Below, piece after piece: positions 45,699-54,464 of a stretch of DNA of 64,000 bases (position 1 is its first letter; each line of letters starts with the position of its first letter). The notes under the pieces were generated by a model. The model made no database searches and was not told the DNA's origin. It was given only the letters and a program-made list of their open reading frames with translations. The DNA is taken from contig JAINDK010000026.1 in assembly GCA_019931185.1 (NCBI GenBank), positions 1 through 64,000 on the forward strand, in the 5' to 3' direction. The position numbers and the translations under genes were made by a program. The stretch is from Bryobacter sp. CoA8 C33 (lineage in GTDB: Bacteria; Acidobacteriota; Terriglobia; Bryobacterales; Bryobacteraceae).

Positions 45699-46744
45699 TT
45701 GTCCTCGTCGTCGGTATGGATGCGAATCAGGATTTTTTCCCCGTTTTTGAGATCCATGTCGACGAGGGATCCTGGCGGGATCTGCCCGGTGTTGATTACT
45801 CCCGCTAGCGGCTGCAGAATAAAGCGTTGAATTGTACGCTTCAACTCCCGTGCTCCATACTCGAGGCTCGTGCCCTTCTCAAGCAGAAACTTCTTGAGTT
45901 TCGGAGTGACTTCGAGCTCAAAGGAGCGGGCGCCCAGACGGGCGTCGACGTGGCGCTGGATCCGGTCCAGTTGCAAATCAAGTATCTGATGGAGTGCTTT
46001 GTCATCAAGAGGCTGGTAGGCGATCGTGGCATCGATTCGATTCATAAACTCGGGTGAGAACTTGCGCTTGGCCGCGGCAAGGCCGATCGACTCGAGGCGG
46101 CTCGCGGCGGCTGCCTTGCCTTGCGCCACGGGGGCGGCAAAGCCCAGGGTCGGGGTTAGTTCCTTCTGCATCTTGTCGGCGCCGAGGTTGCTCGTCATGA
46201 AGATCATCGTTCGTTCGAGATTGACGAGGTTGTTGTCACCGAGGCGCAGAATGCCGCGGTCGAGCACACCCAGCAATATGCGCATCATCGAAGGCGCCGC
46301 CTTTTCGATTTCGTCAAACAGAAGAATCGAGAGCGTCGAACGCTCGCTCGCCACCGAGTTGATACGGGCCTGGGAAAGCAGGGGTTGCGTCTCGCGATGG
46401 CCCAGATATCCCGGAGGGGCTCCAACGAGCTTGGCCACCTCATGATCCATCTGATACTCGCCGCAGTCGATACGCAGAATGTGGCGGTTCGATCCGTGCA
46501 AGGATTCCGCAAGTGCTTCCACCGAACGCGTCTTGCCCGTACCGGTCGGGCCAAGCAAAAGAAAGACGCCGGCCGGCCGGCCTTCGGGTGAAAGTCCCGC
46601 TGCAAACATTTCGACGTAAGGCAGGATCTGCCGGGCTACACCCGGTTGGCCGACGAGCAGCCGTTCAAACTCCGCCGCGAGCGGAAGGTCGTTCATGTTG
46701 CGGCGGAAGTTGCTGTTGTAATTCTGTGAACCGTAGGTTGCCAT
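45695..46744 (-). CDS. single-ring AAA+ ATPase resembling the ClpB D2 domain
   Basis: The 349-residue protein is an isolated Clp-type ATPase module: Walker A GPTGTGKT (residues 65-72), the pore loop GAPPGYLGH, Walker B SILLFDEIEK, sensor MTSNLGADKM and a C-terminal ClpB D2-small domain (LEVTPKLKKFLLEKG, EYGARELKRTIQRFILQPLA). The N-domain, D1 ring and middle domain of ClpB/ClpA are absent, and no IGF/IGL loop for ClpP docking is obvious. It probably unfolds or remodels specific proteins. AGGAG lies 9 bases upstream. It follows infA after 150 bases and is convergent with the JAB-like gene. Confidence 0.88.
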   Translation of the reverse strand: MATYGSQNYNSNFRRNMNDLPLAAEFERLLVGQPGVARQILPYVEMFAAGLSPEGRPAGVFLLLGPTGTGKTRSVEALAESLHGSNRHILRIDCGEYQMDHEVAKLVGAPPGYLGHRETQPLLSQARINSVASERSTLSILLFDEIEKAAPSMMRILLGVLDRGILRLGDNNLVNLERTMIFMTSNLGADKMQKELTPTLGFAAPVAQGKAAAASRLESIGLAAAKRKFSPEFMNRIDATIAYQPLDDKALHQILDLQLDRIQRHVDARLGARSFELEVTPKLKKFLLEKGTSLEYGARELKRTIQRFILQPLAGVINTGQIPPGSLVDMDLKNGEKILIRIHTDDEDN

Positions 46745-46894
46745 GGGGTTGACTCCTCTTGCGAGTCAGAATGGCGAACGGGGGAGAGCAAAAGGACGCC
46801 CGACAGCTGCAGCGGGCCGTGCGGCTCAGTGATAAATGATTGTATTAATTGGGATTAGCGAAAAAGTAGGCGCGCGAAAAAAAACCGTGAACGC

Positions 46895-47113
46895 CTATTT
46901 GTGACGATAGGTGATGCGACCCTTGGTCAGGTCATAGGGGGAGAGCTCAAGCGTGACCCGGTCCCCGGCCAGTACACGAATGCGATTCTGACGAAGTTTG
47001 CCTGCCAAGTGGGCCAGCACAAGCCGGTCCTGATCCAGTTGCACGCTGAATTTGCCATCCGGGAGTTTTTCCACAACCACTCCGGTCACTTCAATCGAAT
47101 CTTCTTTGCTCAT
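46895..47113 (-). CDS. infA: translation initiation factor IF-1
   Basis: This 72-residue OB-fold protein carries the normal IF-1 sequence from [19 protein letters not shown] to [15 protein letters not shown]-1 binds the ribosomal A site with IF-2 and IF-3 during initiation. A clear GGAG ribosome site lies 7 bases before the ATG, and a TATACT box at 47146-47151 on the minus strand could be its promoter. It is not in the usual ribosomal protein cluster here. A run of eight T follows its stop codon by about ten bases. Confidence 0.96.
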   Translation of the reverse strand: MSKEDSIEVTGVVVEKLPDGKFSVQLDQDRLVLAHLAGKLRQNRIRVLAGDRVTLELSPYDLTKGRITYRHK

Positions 47114-47145
47114 CCGTCTCCTGGAAAGGGAAATTCCCCCCTGAA

Positions 47146-47151
47146 GTATAC
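47146..47151 (-). promoter_or_regulatory. candidate -10 box of infA
   Basis: TATACT on the minus strand, 33 bases before the infA start codon. The -35 region is not well conserved, so the assignment rests on the -10 match and position. Confidence 0.35.
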
Positions 47152-47195
47152 CTTAAGCAATCCCCCGATTCCGAAACTGACGGCGCGGCATGCCC

Positions 47196-49220
47196 TCAGC
47201 GCAGCCAGCGCTGCAGCCAGTCAAGTAACTCCGAGTAAAAAAAGCGTGAGTCTTCGGCCTTCAAAATCCAATGATTCGCATCGGGGAAAACAATCAGCTT
47301 CGAGGGAATGCGCAGGCGCTGCAGCACCGACCAGTATTCAAGACTATTGTTGAGCGGCACGCGGAAGTCCCTCTCGCCAACCGTAACCAGTGCGGGAGTT
47401 TTGAATTGGGCCGCATAGCGGATCGGGTTCTGCTTCCGCCATGTTTCTCCCTGTTGCCAGATTGGGCCGCCGCTGTTGATCTCACGATGATAGATGCTGT
47501 CGCTGGTGCCCCACTGCGACTCGAGATTGATCAACCCGGCATGAGACACCAAGCATTTGTAGCGGGCCGTCGTGGCCTGAAGCCAGTTCGCCAAGTGCCC
47601 CCCATAGCTGGCGCCGCCAGCGGCTTGCCTTGCCGGATCGATAAACGAAAACAACCGCAACGCCTCATCGGCTGCTTCGTTCAACTCATCGCCCGGGGTA
47701 GCCAGCGGATCACCCTGAATTGCCTGCGCGAACTTTTCGCCGAAGCCGGTGGACCCGGTATAGTTCGTGAGCAACACGACATAGCCAGGGCTGGCGATCA
47801 GGTGGTAGTTCCAGCGCAGAAAGAACTGGTCTTTCCACATACCGTGCGGGCCGCCGTGGATCAACACAAACAGCGGATAGCGCTTGGTCTCATCAAAGCC
47901 GGGCGGCGTAATCAGCAGGTTGTGAATGAGGCGGCCTTTCTTCGAAGTGAAGTAAAAGTGCCGGGGAGCGGATAAGTCGAGTTCCGCGAGTGTGGCGGCG
48001 TTGAAGCTGGTGATCGCCCTCATCTGCTTCAAGATAGGATCGAAGCGGTAGATTTCCGCCGGGCTGGTGGCGCTGTCGTAGTTGGCGAAAAGCAGGTTGC
48101 CGCCGCCGGCGAGATTGGCGTAATTACCTTCTGTCTGCGGGTGCTCGGCGAGCGCACCGCCTTCGGCTGGGATCATCTGCAGCCGCCCCAGGCCGCCCTG
48201 GTCGGCCGCGAAAAAGATCGACTTCGAATCGGGCGTCAGCACGAAGCTCTCGACGGAGCGGTCGATGTTTTCCGTCACCGTGCGCGGCAGCCCCGCCTGC
48301 GGCCAGGGAATCAGCGCCAGGCGGTTGAGCGAGTAAGTTGCGTTGTTTACCCCTTCCCGGCTTTCGATCGCGTAGAGCGCCTTGCCATCGGGCCGGAAGC
48401 GCGGGCTTGAGTAGGAGTAAGCTCCGGAAGTAAGTGGCCGCGGCTCTCCGCCGCTGGCCGAAATCAGAAAGAGCTTCGTCTTCACAAAGGCGTGAGCGGC
48501 CTCATGACGGTTGATGTCGCTGGCGAACACGATCGAGCGGGAATCGGGCGTCCATACCGCCGTGAAGTCTTCTCCCGAGTTGGCCAGCGGCGCACCCATG
48601 CCGGGCGTCGAAGCCCACTGCGTGCCCGCTAGAATGTCGTTCGGCGCCGCCCCGGGGCTCGACTCCATTACAAACAAATGCGCCCGCCGGTTGTCCAGCC
48701 AGTGATCCCACATGCGCACCGGAAAAGACTCAAAAACGCGAGCATTTGATTTTGTTTTGGGGGCTTCTCCCGCGGCCACCATCGAGGTGAACAGGATCCT
48801 GCGTCCGTCCGGAGACCAGCGCGGATCGCTTACTCCGGTGGCGATTTGCGTATAGCGCTGCGCCTCGCCGCCGCCGAGTACATCAAGCACATACAACTGC
48901 GCTTCGTTGTCGCCCTCCCGCGTGGCCGTGAAGGCGAGAAGCCGCCCGTCGGGCGACCAGACGGGGGATGACTCCATCGCGCGGGTGAAGGTAATCTGCC
49001 GGGGCGGCGCGGAACCATCGCCGGGAACCAGCCAGAGATCGGTCGATTGCTCCTTGGGATCATAGGCGGGCTGCGTCACCGGAAAGACTACCCACTTGCC
49101 GTCGGGTGAAGGGCTCGGCGCGCCCACGCGCTTGAGCAGCCACATCGATTCGTGCGTGATTGGCTTGCGCGCGGCAAAGGCAAGCGCAGCGAAAAGCATG
49201 GCGAAAATCAATTTACTCAT
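47196..49220 (-). CDS. secreted S9-family peptidase (acylaminoacyl-peptidase type)
   Basis: The 674-residue enzyme has a signal peptide (MSKLIFAMLFAALAFAA), a TolB/WD-like beta-propeller over residues about 30-390 (SPSPDGKWVVFPV, SSPVWSPDGRLLAFTA, DPRWSPDGRRILF) and a C-terminal alpha/beta-hydrolase. The catalytic triad is Ser in GGASYGGHLANW, Asp in GERDFRVP and His in DANHWI. It removes residues or dipeptides from short peptides; the propeller limits access. It stands alone, divergent from the DeoC-like gene by 22 bases. Its length is usual for the family. Confidence 0.93.
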   Translation of the reverse strand: MSKLIFAMLFAALAFAARKPITHESMWLLKRVGAPSPSPDGKWVVFPVTQPAYDPKEQSTDLWLVPGDGSAPPRQITFTRAMESSPVWSPDGRLLAFTATREGDNEAQLYVLDVLGGGEAQRYTQIATGVSDPRWSPDGRRILFTSMVAAGEAPKTKSNARVFESFPVRMWDHWLDNRRAHLFVMESSPGAAPNDILAGTQWASTPGMGAPLANSGEDFTAVWTPDSRSIVFASDINRHEAAHAFVKTKLFLISASGGEPRPLTSGAYSYSSPRFRPDGKALYAIESREGVNNATYSLNRLALIPWPQAGLPRTVTENIDRSVESFVLTPDSKSIFFAADQGGLGRLQMIPAEGGALAEHPQTEGNYANLAGGGNLLFANYDSATSPAEIYRFDPILKQMRAITSFNAATLAELDLSAPRHFYFTSKKGRLIHNLLITPPGFDETKRYPLFVLIHGGPHGMWKDQFFLRWNYHLIASPGYVVLLTNYTGSTGFGEKFAQAIQGDPLATPGDELNEAADEALRLFSFIDPARQAAGGASYGGHLANWLQATTARYKCLVSHAGLINLESQWGTSDSIYHREINSGGPIWQQGETWRKQNPIRYAAQFKTPALVTVGERDFRVPLNNSLEYWSVLQRLRIPSKLIVFPDANHWILKAEDSRFFYSELLDWLQRWLR

Positions 49221-49242
49221 AAATTCCTTATATAACTAAGAG

Positions 49243-49938
49243 ATGCACTATAGCGATCTGGCCGGGTTGGTGGACTATCATTTGTCCAGTCCCCTAATGA
49301 CCGAAGAGCAGGTTCATGAGGGTTGCGTCACCGCCGCTGCTTATGGCGTGCGGGCCGTTATTGTACGCCCTTGCGATCTCGATCTGGCCAAGGAATGGAC
49401 CGGCACCCAAGTGCGCCTCGGCAGCCGCACCAGCGCCGCGCCAGGTGACGCCACCACGGCGGTCAAGCAGTTCGAAGTCCGCGACATGCTGCGCCGCGGC
49501 GCCGTGGATGTAGAGGCCAAAATCAACCTTCCCAAGATGATGAGCCGCCAGTTTCAATACGTCGAGATCGAGCTGATGCAACTGCTGAAGACTTGTGAGG
49601 AGGGCCTCGCCAAGCTCGTCGCCAGCTGCGACGTCAGCATGCTCGATGAGGAGCGGACCTTGATTCTGTGCAAGATGGCCAAACGCGGCGGCGTGGCTAT
49701 GCTGAGCGCCAGCGAGTACCGCGCCGAGCAGGTGGATAAGATGCTCGCCAAGCTGGCGCCGCACGTGGAACTCAAGCTGATGGTCGATGGCAAAACCTTG
49801 TCCGAGGTCCTGGCCCTCAAACAAGCCGGAGTCGCCCGCTTTGGCGTGCGGCATCCGGGGCCGCTGCTCGATAGCTGGAAGCTGCATCTCGAGGAACTGC
49901 GCCGCCAACAAGAGCCCCCGGTGGCGGTGGTAAGCTAA
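49243..49938 (+). CDS. DeoC-like TIM-barrel protein lacking the Schiff-base lysine
   Basis: The 231-residue protein aligns by pattern with deoxyribose-phosphate aldolase: AGLVDYHLSSPLMTEEQV at the start, a DVEAKIN segment at the E-x-D-M-V-I-N position, ERTLILCKMAKRGG, and ELKLMVDGKTLSEVLALKQAG for the second active-site Lys. Where DeoC has the Schiff-base Lys (F-V-K-T-S-T-G), this protein has A-M-L-S-A-S-E-Y. It is thus probably not a normal DERA. It is 25 bases upstream of the fused aroDE gene and likely co-transcribed with it. Function unknown. Confidence 0.75.
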   Translation: MHYSDLAGLVDYHLSSPLMTEEQVHEGCVTAAAYGVRAVIVRPCDLDLAKEWTGTQVRLGSRTSAAPGDATTAVKQFEVRDMLRRGAVDVEAKINLPKMMSRQFQYVEIELMQLLKTCEEGLAKLVASCDVSMLDEERTLILCKMAKRGGVAMLSASEYRAEQVDKMLAKLAPHVELKLMVDGKTLSEVLALKQAGVARFGVRHPGPLLDSWKLHLEELRRQQEPPVAVVS

Positions 49939-49963
49939 GGGACGTTTCCGTTTCCTAACTCCT

Positions 49964-51463
49964 ATGTCAACGCGCGCGGCACTTCCCAAGGTTTGTATTG
50001 CTTTGGGCCTACCCACGGTGGATAAACTTCTCGAGCAGGCCAGCAAGGAAGTCGCCGCTGGTGAGTCTTTTCTCGAATTCCGCCTCGACTATCTGCCTCG
50101 GCCGGAAGCCGGACTGAAGGCGATCCAGGACTTTCTCGGTAAGCACCCCGATGTATCGCTTCTGGCCACCTGCCGGCGTCATCAGAACCATGGCAAGTAT
50201 GACGGCCTGATTGAAGACCAGATCCGTATTCTTGATGCCGCGATCGATGCCGGCGCTCATGCCATCGATGTCGAAATCGAAACCGCCGAAAAGATCGTGG
50301 CCCGTCTTGAGCCCATGCGCGCCAAGGCGCACCTGATCGTCAGCTGGCATGATTACGAAGGCACTCCGCCGCTCGAGCCGGTGCTGCGGCGCATGCTCAA
50401 AGTGCCGGCCGACGGCTACAAGGTAGTCACCACGGCACGCAAACCAAGCGATGCCGCCCGCGTGCTTGCGCTCAAGAAAGCTCATCCCAAGGTGCCGCTT
50501 ATCCTGCTGGCCATGAGCGAGACCGGTTTTGCCAGCCGCGTTTTATGCAACGCCCAGGGCAGCCTCTACACCTACGCCGCGCCCAACGCGGTGGAGGGCA
50601 CGGCGTCGGGACAAGTTAGTGCCCGTCTGCTGCGGCAGCTCTATCGCATCGACAAGATTACGAAAGCCGCCAAGGTTTACGGCGTCGTTGCCGACCCCGT
50701 GCGCCACTCCCTGTCACCCAACGTGCACAACCGCGCCTTTCAGGCCCGCCGCCTCGATGCCGTCTATCTGCCGTTTCTGGTCAAGCCGGCGCAGCTCAAG
50801 GACTTCCTCGGTTTCTGTGAGTCTCTGCCCGTGCAGGGCTTCAGCGTGACGATTCCTCACAAGCAGAAGATCATTCGATACCTTGACGCGGTGGAGCCGC
50901 TGGCGCGCCGCATCGGGGCCGTCAATACCGTCTGGAAGAAAGCCGGTAAGTGGCGCGGCACCAATACGGACGCCCTGGCTGTCACTAAACCGCTCAGCAA
51001 GCGCATCAAGCTCAACCGCAGCACGGTGCTGCTGGTGGGCAATGGCGGCGCGGCCCGCGGCGCGGCCTTTGCCCTGGCCGACGCGGGCGCCAAGGTCGTC
51101 ATCACCGGGCGCAATGCCGACCGCGTGCGGGCCTTCGCCAAGCTCTGCGGCGCCGAAGCGCTGGTGCGCGCCGAGTTGAAAGACCGCAAGTTCGACGCCC
51201 TCGTTCATGCCACTCCGATGGGCATGTTTCCCCACGTCAACGAGTGTTTCTTCGATGGCGACCTTCCGGCCGACGTCGTCTTCGACATGGTCTATAACCC
51301 GCTCGAGACCGAACTCATCCGCCGGGCAAGCGCTCAAGGCAGCGCCGTGATTCCCGGCCTTGAGATGTTTCTGGCTCAAGCCGCCGAACAGTTTGAAATC
51401 TGGACCGGAGAAAGCGCGCCGGCCAGTGTGATGGAAAAAGCCGCGCGGGAGGCCCTCAAATGA
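49964..51463 (+). CDS. aroDE: bifunctional 3-dehydroquinate dehydratase/shikimate dehydrogenase
   Basis: The 499-residue protein fuses two shikimate pathway enzymes. Residues about 8-225 are type I dehydroquinase with FLEFRLDYLP, the catalytic His in LIVSWHDYEGTP and the Schiff-base Lys in YKVVTTARKP. Residues about 230-499 are shikimate dehydrogenase with GVVADPVRHSLSPNVHN, the catalytic Lys in FSVTIPHKQK, WRGTNTDALA, the NADP motif GNGGAARGAAFAL and FDMVYNPLET. Together they turn 3-dehydroquinate into shikimate. Such fusions are typical of plants but also occur in some bacteria. A small exported protein gene starts in its stop codon. Confidence 0.95.
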   Translation: MSTRAALPKVCIALGLPTVDKLLEQASKEVAAGESFLEFRLDYLPRPEAGLKAIQDFLGKHPDVSLLATCRRHQNHGKYDGLIEDQIRILDAAIDAGAHAIDVEIETAEKIVARLEPMRAKAHLIVSWHDYEGTPPLEPVLRRMLKVPADGYKVVTTARKPSDAARVLALKKAHPKVPLILLAMSETGFASRVLCNAQGSLYTYAAPNAVEGTASGQVSARLLRQLYRIDKITKAAKVYGVVADPVRHSLSPNVHNRAFQARRLDAVYLPFLVKPAQLKDFLGFCESLPVQGFSVTIPHKQKIIRYLDAVEPLARRIGAVNTVWKKAGKWRGTNTDALAVTKPLSKRIKLNRSTVLLVGNGGAARGAAFALADAGAKVVITGRNADRVRAFAKLCGAEALVRAELKDRKFDALVHATPMGMFPHVNECFFDGDLPADVVFDMVYNPLETELIRRASAQGSAVIPGLEMFLAQAAEQFEIWTGESAPASVMEKAAREALK

Positions 51464-51654
51464 AGCTCAAGCGCAGAGAAATCCTTGTGGCTGCCGCCGC
51501 GGCCGCCAGTACCCAGCAGGCCCCGGCGCAAGTCCCAGCCCCCAGCGGCGATCTGCTCGATCTGGCCCGGCGCACGCAGAAAAGCAATCGTGAGGCCTTG
51601 GACAAAGTGTTGCTCCCCATGGCGGCCGAGCCCGCCTTCCATTTCAAGGCATAA
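51460..51654 (+). CDS. small exported protein with Tat-like leader
   Basis: The 64-residue protein begins MKLKRREILVAAAAAAS, a lysine/arginine-arginine motif followed by an alanine-rich hydrophobic stretch, as in twin-arginine leaders. The mature part (about 38 residues) is helical and charged (LLDLARRTQKSNREALDKVLLP). It overlaps the aroDE stop by ATGA and precedes the amidase by 5 bases. It could be a small partner or chaperone subunit carrying the amidase, which has no leader of its own; this is inference from gene order. Family not recognised. Confidence 0.7.
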   Translation: MKLKRREILVAAAAAASTQQAPAQVPAPSGDLLDLARRTQKSNREALDKVLLPMAAEPAFHFKA

Positions 51655-51659
51655 ACACC

Positions 51660-53093
51660 ATGGCACTCGCGGGCGAGGACCTCTTCTTTCAAACAGCCGC
51701 GGAACTGAACGCCGGCTGGAAAAAAGGCGATTACTCCAGCCAGGAGTTGACTCGCGCTTTTCTCGACCGGCTCGAGAAACAGGGCGCCGCGCACAACGCA
51801 GTCGCGCTCAGCCTGCGTGAGGAAGCGCTGCGCAAAGCCAAGGAAGTCGATGAAGAGCGCAAGCGCGAACGCCTTCGCGGCCGCCTCCAAGGCGTGCCCT
51901 TCGGCGCCAAGGACCTCCTCGCCTGGCCCAACCATCCCACCACTTGGGGCGCCAAGCCCTATGCAACGCAGGTGTTGGAGGAACCAGCAACCGTTCTGAA
52001 GAAACTCTCCAAGGCCGGCGCGGTGCTCATCGGCAAGCTGTCCATGATTCAACTCGCGGGCGGAGGCGGCTATCGCTACGCCGCCGCCTCGCTCACCGGG
52101 CCGTGCCTCAACCCCTGGAATAAAGCCCACTGGGCCGGCGGATCCTCGAGCGGCAGTGGCGCCGCCGTTGCCGCCGGTTGTGTGCCCTTTGCCCTCGGCA
52201 GTGAAACCAGTGGCAGCATTCTCACGCCCGCCGCCTTCTGCGGCGTCACCGGTCTGCGCCCCACCTACGGCCTGGTAAGCCGCGCCGGTGCGATGGCGCT
52301 CAGCTGGACTCTCGACAAAATCGGCCCCCTCGCCCGCAGCGCCGAAGATTGTGGCATCATCCTCGAAGCCATCGCCGGCGGGGACAGCGCCGACCCGATG
52401 AGCGCCGGCAAGGGGTTTTATTACGCTCCGCAGTTCGCCCGGCCTTTGAGCGATTACACCGTCGGCTACGCCAAAGTGGATTGGGAGGAATGGGCGGAGC
52501 CGGAAACGCGCGAGACCTTTGAAAAGGCGCTCGAGGTGGTGCGCTCCCTCGGCGTCAAGATGAAGGAAGCCGAACTGCCCGACTTCCCCTATGGCCCCCT
52601 TGTCAGCACGATTCTTTCCGGCGAAGCAGGCAGCATCTTTGAAGACCTCATCGCCAGCGGGCGCATCGACGAGATTGCCGATCAGAAACAAGCCGCCGGT
52701 CTCAAGGCCGCCCTCGATCTGCCGGCGCGTGACTATCTGAAGGCCATGCGCGTGCGGCGCCTGGTGCTGAATGCATTCCGCGATCTGTTCTACGAAACAG
52801 ATATGATCCTCGCGCCGACGCGCCTGGGTGTGGCCAACCGTGTCGATACCCCGCTCGATGCGCCCCCGCGCAATGGCCCTCCACCCGCCAATCGCAAACG
52901 GGGACTCGCCGCGCACATCCCCGCCGGCAATCTAGCTGGCCTGCCCGCGCTCAGCTTGCCCTGCGGCTTTGCCGGCGGCCTACCGCTCGGCATCACCCTC
53001 ATGGGGCGCGCCTTCACGGAAAACGCGCTGCTTGCCGTCGGCAAGGCCTTTCAGGCGCGCACCGACTGGCACAAACGCCGCCCCGGAGCTTAA
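51660..53093 (+). CDS. amidase-signature family amidase
   Basis: The 477-residue enzyme has the Ser-Ser-Lys catalytic set of the amidase signature family: Lys in VPFGAKDLLAW, the glycine/serine loop WAGGSSSGSGAAVAAG and the nucleophile region ALGSETSGSILTPAAFCGVTGLRPTYG (shown in shortened form: SETSGSI). It would hydrolyse an amide bond such as in nicotinamide, acetamide or a dipeptide amide; the substrate cannot be told. It is not a GatA, since no gatB or gatC is near and the C-terminal part differs. It lies in the run from the DeoC-like gene to the prepilin peptidase. Confidence 0.9.
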   Translation: MALAGEDLFFQTAAELNAGWKKGDYSSQELTRAFLDRLEKQGAAHNAVALSLREEALRKAKEVDEERKRERLRGRLQGVPFGAKDLLAWPNHPTTWGAKPYATQVLEEPATVLKKLSKAGAVLIGKLSMIQLAGGGGYRYAAASLTGPCLNPWNKAHWAGGSSSGSGAAVAAGCVPFALGSETSGSILTPAAFCGVTGLRPTYGLVSRAGAMALSWTLDKIGPLARSAEDCGIILEAIAGGDSADPMSAGKGFYYAPQFARPLSDYTVGYAKVDWEEWAEPETRETFEKALEVVRSLGVKMKEAELPDFPYGPLVSTILSGEAGSIFEDLIASGRIDEIADQKQAAGLKAALDLPARDYLKAMRVRRLVLNAFRDLFYETDMILAPTRLGVANRVDTPLDAPPRNGPPPANRKRGLAAHIPAGNLAGLPALSLPCGFAGGLPLGITLMGRAFTENALLAVGKAFQARTDWHKRRPGA

Positions 53094-53096
53094 GCC

Positions 53097-54464
53097 ATGG
53101 CCGTCGAGCTCGAGCGCTTCTATCTCGGCTGTCTCGCCCATGCCTCCTACATGGTCGGCTCCGGCGGCGAAGCGGCGGTCATTGATCCGCAGCGCGACAT
53201 CGACCAATACCTCGAGCGCGCCGCCGAACGTGGCTGGCAAATTCGCCACGTCATCGAGACCCACCTTCATGCCGATTTCGTCTCCGGCCACGGCGAACTG
53301 GCCGAGCGCACCGGAGCGCGAATCTACTTCGGCGCCGCCGCCAACGCTCTCTTTGATCATGTGGCCGTCCACGATGGCGATCAAATCCGCTTTGGCGATT
53401 GCCGTCTGCGCTTTCTCGAAACCCCCGGCCACACCCTCGAAAGCGTCTGCGTGCTCATGGAGGACCTCAGCGCTCCCGGTCAGCCGATGGTTTTGTTTTC
53501 CGGCGATACTCTGTTTGCCGGCGACGTCGGCCGGCCTGATCTTTCTCCCACGCACACCCCGGAACAGCTCGCTGCCATCCTCTACGACAGCCTGCACCAG
53601 AAACTGATGCCGCTGCCCGACGACACGGTCATTTATCCGGCGCACGGCGCGGGTTCACTCTGCGGGCGGCAACTGGGCCCGGAAAGCTGGTCGACCCTCG
53701 GCCGCCAGAAACAGACAAACTACGCCCTGCGCGCCGGCAGCCGTGAGGACTTCGTTCATTTGCTCACCGCCGAGATGCCGCCACGGCCGGAGTACTTTGC
53801 CCGCGACGTCGATCTGAACCGGCGCGGCGCCACGGCTCTCGCCGAGCTGAAAGAACTCGAGGCACTCAGCCCGGCGCAAGTCCGGGAGCGCCAGCAGGCC
53901 GGCGCCCTCGTGGTCGACACCCGGCCCGCGATTGAGTTTGCCGCCGCCCATGTTCCCGGCTCGATCCACATCGGCCTCAGCGGCCAATATGCTTCCTGGG
54001 CCGCCCGCATTCTGGGCCTCGACCGCGAACTGATTCTGTGCTGTGAAGACGATGGGCATTTACACGAGTCGCGCCTCAGGCTGGCGCGGGTGGGTGTGGA
54101 GAATGTACACGGCTATCTGCGCGATGGCCTGGCCGGCTGGGTCCGCGATGGCGGCCGCCTCGAATACATCCCTCAAATCAGCGCCGCCGAAGTGCGCGAA
54201 CTCCTGGGCAAGGAACCGGTTTGCATTCTTGATGTTCGCGAGACCAGCGAGTTCGAGGCCGGCCACATTGCCGGCGCGCTTTCACTCCCTCTGGGTGAAC
54301 TCGAGTCGCGGCTCGGCGAGCTGCCGCGTGACCGCCTGCTGATTGTTCACTGCAAAGGCGGCTACCGCAGCTCGATCGCCACCAGTCTGCTGCAGCGCGC
54401 CGGCCTGGCCGATCTCGCCAATCTCACGGGCGGCTACGACGCCTGGAAGGCAACCGGGGCCTGA
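53097..54464 (+). CDS. persulfide dioxygenase-type metallo-beta-lactamase with two rhodanese domains
   Basis: The 455-residue protein has an ETHE1-like metallo-beta-lactamase domain with H-x-H-x-D at His56, His58, Asp60 and His65, FLETPGHT and LFSGDTLFAGDVGRPDL. Two rhodanese domains follow (about residues 260-350 and 360-455). The second has an active-site Cys419 in IVHCKGGYRSS; the first has CCEDD instead of a proper loop and is probably inactive. Such fusions oxidise glutathione or other persulfides to sulfite and move sulfane sulfur. It starts 3 bases after the amidase and abuts the next gene with no gap. Confidence 0.9.
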   Translation: MAVELERFYLGCLAHASYMVGSGGEAAVIDPQRDIDQYLERAAERGWQIRHVIETHLHADFVSGHGELAERTGARIYFGAAANALFDHVAVHDGDQIRFGDCRLRFLETPGHTLESVCVLMEDLSAPGQPMVLFSGDTLFAGDVGRPDLSPTHTPEQLAAILYDSLHQKLMPLPDDTVIYPAHGAGSLCGRQLGPESWSTLGRQKQTNYALRAGSREDFVHLLTAEMPPRPEYFARDVDLNRRGATALAELKELEALSPAQVRERQQAGALVVDTRPAIEFAAAHVPGSIHIGLSGQYASWAARILGLDRELILCCEDDGHLHESRLRLARVGVENVHGYLRDGLAGWVRDGGRLEYIPQISAAEVRELLGKEPVCILDVRETSEFEAGHIAGALSLPLGELESRLGELPRDRLLIVHCKGGYRSSIATSLLQRAGLADLANLTGGYDAWKATGA

